Assembly: GCF_031179145.1 (NCBI RefSeq)
Contig: NZ_JAPSIB010000007.1
Coordinates: forward strand, 62,001-126,000
Direction of reading: 5' to 3'
DNA: 64,000 nucleotides
Source: Brevibacterium sp.
Lineage (GTDB): Bacteria; Actinomycetota; Actinomycetes; Actinomycetales; Brevibacteriaceae
The translations under genes and the position numbers were made by a program. Under the pieces are notes generated by a model that saw only the letters and a program-made list of their open reading frames with translations, was not told the origin of the DNA and made no database searches. Shown piece after piece: positions 61,001 to 64,000 of the stretch (position 1 is the stretch's first letter; every line of letters begins with the position of its first letter).

Positions 61001-61023
61001 CCTCGACGCTTCGCTCTGCGCGG

Positions 61024-62019
61024 TCAGCCCTTCGCGATCAGCTCCAGATTGTCCACGACGCGGTTGGAGAAACCCCACTCGTTGTCATACCAGGCCACGA
61101 CCTTGACGTGCCTGCCCTCGACTCGGGTCAGTTCCGCGTCGAAGATCGACGACGCGGGCTGACCGGCGATGTCACTGGAGACAACCGGTTCGGTTTCATA
61201 GACGAGGATCTCCTTGAGCGGACCCTCCGCGGCGTCACGGTAGGCGGCGAGCACCTCGTCGCGGGTGACCTCGCGGGAGACAGCCGCGTTGATCTCGACG
61301 ATCGAGCCGACCGGCACCGGCACCCGGATCGCGTCGCCGCTGAGCTTTCCGTCAAGCTGCGGCAGCACGAGGCCGATCGCCTTCGCCGCGCCGGTCGAGG
61401 TGGGAATGATGTTGACCGCGGCGGCTCGCGCACGACGCGGATCCCTGTGCGGCCCGTCCTGGAGGTTCTGATCCCCGGTGTAGGCGTGCACGGTGGTCAT
61501 GAAGCCCTGCTCGATCCCGGCCAGATCGTCGAGGACCATGGCCAGCGGGGCCAGGGCATTCGTCGTGCAGGAGGCGTTGGAGATGATCGTGTGCTCGGGC
61601 TTGTACGCCTCGGTGTTCACGCCATACGCGAGGGTGACGTCCGCACCCTTGGACGGCGCGCTGACGAGGACCTTCCTGGCCCCCGCCGCGATGTGGGCCC
61701 GCGCCTTGTCGGCCTGGGTGAACCGGCCGGTCGCCTCCAGGACGACGTCGACTCCCAACTCACCCCACGGCAGGTCGGCCGGGTCCTTCTCGGCGAGCAC
61801 CTTGATCGGGTTCCCATTGACGACCAGGCCATCCGCAGATACCTCTACGGGGTATTGGAATCGACCCAGGGTCGTGTCGAACTTGAGAAGTCGAGCCAGT
61901 TCGTCGAGAGCGCCGAGGTCATTGATGGCAACCACCTCGAGGTCGCTGCCCCGTTCGATCAGCGCGCGCAGGGTGCTGCGACCGATGCGACCGAAACCGT
62001 TGATGGCGATGCGAGTCAA
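61024..62019 (-). CDS. gap: Type I glyceraldehyde-3-phosphate dehydrogenase
   Basis: 331 aa. NAD-binding INGFGRIGRSTLRAL at the N-terminus, catalytic Cys in SNASCTTNALAP, and GDAIRVPVPVGSIVEIN, KVVAWYDNEWGFSNRVVDN at the end. Converts glyceraldehyde 3-phosphate to 1,3-bisphosphoglycerate. I favour TTG 62019 (MTRIAING...), which is five bases after AAGGAG; GTG 62025 is part of that site. The gene is monocistronic here, without pgk and tpi, so it may be a second GAPDH. Confidence 0.9.
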   Translation of the reverse strand: MTRIAINGFGRIGRSTLRALIERGSDLEVVAINDLGALDELARLLKFDTTLGRFQYPVEVSADGLVVNGNPIKVLAEKDPADLPWGELGVDVVLEATGRFTQADKARAHIAAGARKVLVSAPSKGADVTLAYGVNTEAYKPEHTIISNASCTTNALAPLAMVLDDLAGIEQGFMTTVHAYTGDQNLQDGPHRDPRRARAAAVNIIPTSTGAAKAIGLVLPQLDGKLSGDAIRVPVPVGSIVEINAAVSREVTRDEVLAAYRDAAEGPLKEILVYETEPVVSSDIAGQPASSIFDAELTRVEGRHVKVVAWYDNEWGFSNRVVDNLELIAKG

Positions 62020-62094
62020 TGTCACTCCTTGTGAAGGGGATTTCCGTGGGTACATCTCTATTCTCGGCAATAATGCGCCCCAACGACAGTGGCC

Positions 62095-62107
62095 TGACTG
62101 CCAGTCA
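62095..62107. promoter_or_regulatory. Short palindrome upstream of gap
   Basis: TGACTGCCAGTCA, six-base arms around one base, 76 bases before the gap start and 58 after the GlxA-type stop. Possible operator. Confidence 0.3.
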
Positions 62108-62164
62108 TCGAAAGTATCTCGCCAGTGTTAATGCCAGAAGTCGCAAGGTTCCGGCCAACCGGAA

Positions 62165-63214
62165 TCAGGCTCGTGCGGCGGAGAAGATGTGTCGGTATTC
62201 GTTGGGCGTCGTCGAGAGGATCCGCTGGAAGTGCATGCGGAGATTGGCGCCGGTTCCGAGGCCCACCTGGTCCGCTATCTGCTCGATCCCCAGGTCCGTG
62301 TTCTCGAGCAGCTCCCGGGCGAGGTCGACGCGGGCCCGGAGAACCCATTGCATCGGGGTGTACCCGGTGTCTTCGACGAACCGGCGGGAGAAGGTCCGGA
62401 CCGAGACTCCGGCGTTCGCGGCGAGATCCTTGAGCGTCAGCTCCTCCCCGATGTGCTCGAGCGCCCACTGCCGGGTGTCGGCGAAGACCTCCCCGAGGGG
62501 CTCGGGAACGCTGCGCGGCACATACTGGGCCTGGCCCGCGCTGCGGTAGGCGGCGGCGACGAGCCGCCTGGCCACCTGGTTCGACAGGCCGACCCCGTGA
62601 TCCTGCCGGATGAGGTGGAGGCAGAGGTCGATCGTCGAGGCGGCTCCGGCCGACGTCAGCACCCTCCCCTCCGCGACGAAGAGGACGTTCTCGTCGACTC
62701 GGATCGCCGGATAGCGCTGCGACAGCTCCTTCGCGTATGACCAGTGAGTCGTGGCACGCGATCCGTCGAGCAGGCCGGTGCGGGCCAGCACGAAGGCCCC
62801 CGTCGAGATCGCCACGAGACGGGCACCGCGTTCGAACGCGGACAGCAGTCCGCCGATGACGGCTCCGGACGGTTCGGACTCCACCGCCGAGGCGGCACCC
62901 GGGATGAGGATCGTGTCGGCCCGGTCGAGCGCATCCAACCCGCTGCCGATCGAGTAGTCGAGGCCATCGGCGCCGGCGACGACTCCGGGACTGGGAGTGC
63001 AGACCTCGACGTCATAGGGCCAGCCCCCGGGGACCACGCCCCGCCCATCGGTCATCTCGGCACTGGCCACCAGGGTCGGGCTCGTTCCGGGTCCGAAGAT
63101 CTGCGCCGGGGTCCCGAGGTCCATCGCGGACACCCCGGCAAGGGCCAGGACGACGATGCGGTGGGGCATCGGCTTGGCTCGCTCACGGGCGCCGGTCCGG
63201 GTGTCCATACTCAT
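62165..63214 (-). CDS. GlxA-type transcriptional regulator (DJ-1/PfpI plus AraC)
   Basis: 349 aa. N-terminal DJ-1/PfpI domain (about 17-200: IVVLALAGVSAMDLGTPAQI, ILIPGAASAVESEP, ISTGAFVLARTGLLDG) in which the usual Cys nucleophile is replaced by Thr, so it is a ligand sensor. C-terminal AraC double helix-turn-helix: LKDLAANAGVSVRTFSRRFV and IEQIADQVGLGTGANLRMHF. Start taken at ATG 63214; ATG 63208 and a TTG at 63235 are possible. Targets unknown. Confidence 0.87.
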   Translation of the reverse strand: MSMDTRTGARERAKPMPHRIVVLALAGVSAMDLGTPAQIFGPGTSPTLVASAEMTDGRGVVPGGWPYDVEVCTPSPGVVAGADGLDYSIGSGLDALDRADTILIPGAASAVESEPSGAVIGGLLSAFERGARLVAISTGAFVLARTGLLDGSRATTHWSYAKELSQRYPAIRVDENVLFVAEGRVLTSAGAASTIDLCLHLIRQDHGVGLSNQVARRLVAAAYRSAGQAQYVPRSVPEPLGEVFADTRQWALEHIGEELTLKDLAANAGVSVRTFSRRFVEDTGYTPMQWVLRARVDLARELLENTDLGIEQIADQVGLGTGANLRMHFQRILSTTPNEYRHIFSAARA

Positions 63215-63253
63215 GCTGACGTCGAGTCCAGGCAATCGCTGCTGGGCCCAGGG

Positions 63254-64000
63254 TCAGGCGACGACCCGCGACGCCTGCGGGACCGCCTGCGCGGGAACCG
63301 CCTCGGCGATCGCTTCGAACATGGCCAGGGTGCCGTGCTGGGCGGCGAGCCGCACCGGCTCGGGATCGCTGGAGAACTTGACGCCCACGGTCTGGGTCGC
63401 ACGGTCGATGTAGAGCATCTGCCCGTGGATGCCGATGCCGACGACGACGTCGCGGCCGGCGGATGGCACCCAGAACTGGCTGCGGTACATTCCGCCCGGG
63501 TAGGACGGTCCGGAGGCGGACTGGGCGAACGCCTCGGCGGAGTCGGGTCCGCCGGTGAAGATGTCATCGATCCAGGCCTGGCTCAGGACTCTCTGCCCGG
63601 TGGCGGTGACTCCTCCGCGGGCGATGACCTCACCGAAGCGGGCGAGGTCGCGCAGGGTGGCGCTGATGGCGCCATCGACGATCGAACCGCCCCAATGGTC
63701 CTGGCAGACCTGCGCGGAGTGCGCTGCGCCGATCTTCGACCATACGAACTCGCTAGCCACGACCGCGAACGGGCGCCCGGTCACGGCTTCGCAGATCCAT
63801 CCCAGCACGTCCGTCTCGCAGCTGCGGTAGAGGAAGGGACCGCCGTGCTCGCGTTCGCTCGTGAGGCCGGTGAGGAACTCCTTGATCCCGTTCGCCGCCA
63901 CGGGAGTGCGTGGCACCATGTCGACGGCCTCGAACAGGGCACGGATCTCGGATCCTTCGACGAGGTACTCCTCGGAGAACCTCACTCCCGAGCGCATGTC
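63254..64000 (-). CDS. Serine hydrolase, beta-lactamase class C fold (5' end cut)
   Basis: At least 248 residues, running off the right edge. The reading frame begins before the window; MRSGVRFSEEY is the internal sequence that follows the nucleophile region in the 6-aminohexanoate-dimer-hydrolase/esterase subgroup. The YRSCETDVLGWICEAVTG block gives the Tyr of the YxN-like motif and HGQMLYIDRA the C-terminal HxG-type motif. Likely an amidase or esterase. Transcribed toward the GlxA-type gene. Confidence 0.85.
   Translation of the reverse strand, partial: DMRSGVRFSEEYLVEGSEIRALFEAVDMVPRTPVAANGIKEFLTGLTSEREHGGPFLYRSCETDVLGWICEAVTGRPFAVVASEFVWSKIGAAHSAQVCQDHWGGSIVDGAISATLRDLARFGEVIARGGVTATGQRVLSQAWIDDIFTGGPDSAEAFAQSASGPSYPGGMYRSQFWVPSAGRDVVVGIGIHGQMLYIDRATQTVGVKFSSDPEPVRLAAQHGTLAMFEAIAEAVPAQAVPQASRVVA

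Noticed and set aside
62095-62107. Palindrome as a strong regulatory claim for gap
   Set aside because: Only six-base arms; chance occurrence is plausible, so kept as a low-confidence feature.

Overview
The window is high-GC DNA with dense, often overlapping genes. It carries a mycothiol synthase, a GlnR-type regulator, a type I polyphosphate kinase, a cory-CC-star protein and several probable leaderless transcripts. Together these point to an actinomycete of the order Micrococcales; Brevibacterium or a close relative is my best guess, from gene content rather than from a marker gene. I found no phage, transposase, integrase or CRISPR array, so it looks like ordinary chromosome with a few accessory islands.

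Layout. 0-10 kb: a phosphate and nitrogen block with glnR-mshD-ppk1-mutT1 in overlapping order, then pstS-pstC-pstA-pstB behind a PHO-box-like repeat and with an attenuator after pstS. 10-18 kb: a NarL-type two-component pair, padR-aarF, a low-affinity phosphate transporter (pit) with its DUF47 partner, and two conserved unknown genes. 18.4-20.4 kb: tRNA-Lys, a DUF503 gene, a cyclodeaminase-RDD pair, and a second, decayed DUF503 copy; the repeat includes the tRNA 3' end. 20.4-24.5 kb: a LuxR regulator divergent from an FAD-linked oxidase, and a BtrH-like protein. 24.7-28 kb: cstA, a cory-CC-star protein and an ArsA-like ATPase, all translationally coupled. 28-32 kb: PspC, a MocR regulator, two acetyltransferases, a Ca2+/H+ antiporter. 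32-34.5 kb: a copper island (DUF6153, DUF305, CueP). 34.6-42 kb: a membrane protein with a second NarL-type pair, an aldo/keto reductase, a bifunctional nuclease and a RecQ helicase.

42.2-52.9 kb holds the most intriguing region: an acidic membrane protein, an OmpR-type histidine kinase/response regulator pair, then six overlapping genes (three glycosyltransferases, a full-length ABC exporter, two APH-like kinases). An 11-bp direct repeat of the kind OmpR-family regulators bind sits just upstream of the first glycosyltransferase. I read this as an uncharacterised, signal-controlled pathway that builds, modifies and exports a glycosylated product. 52.9-58.5 kb is a quinate/shikimate catabolic locus (dehydrogenase, dehydratase, IclR regulator, permease, dehydroshikimate dehydratase) with a perfect 10-bp-arm operator. 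58.5-64 kb holds a CopB-type copper ATPase with a CsoR-like operator, a glyceraldehyde-3-phosphate dehydrogenase, a GlxA-type regulator and a truncated serine hydrolase.
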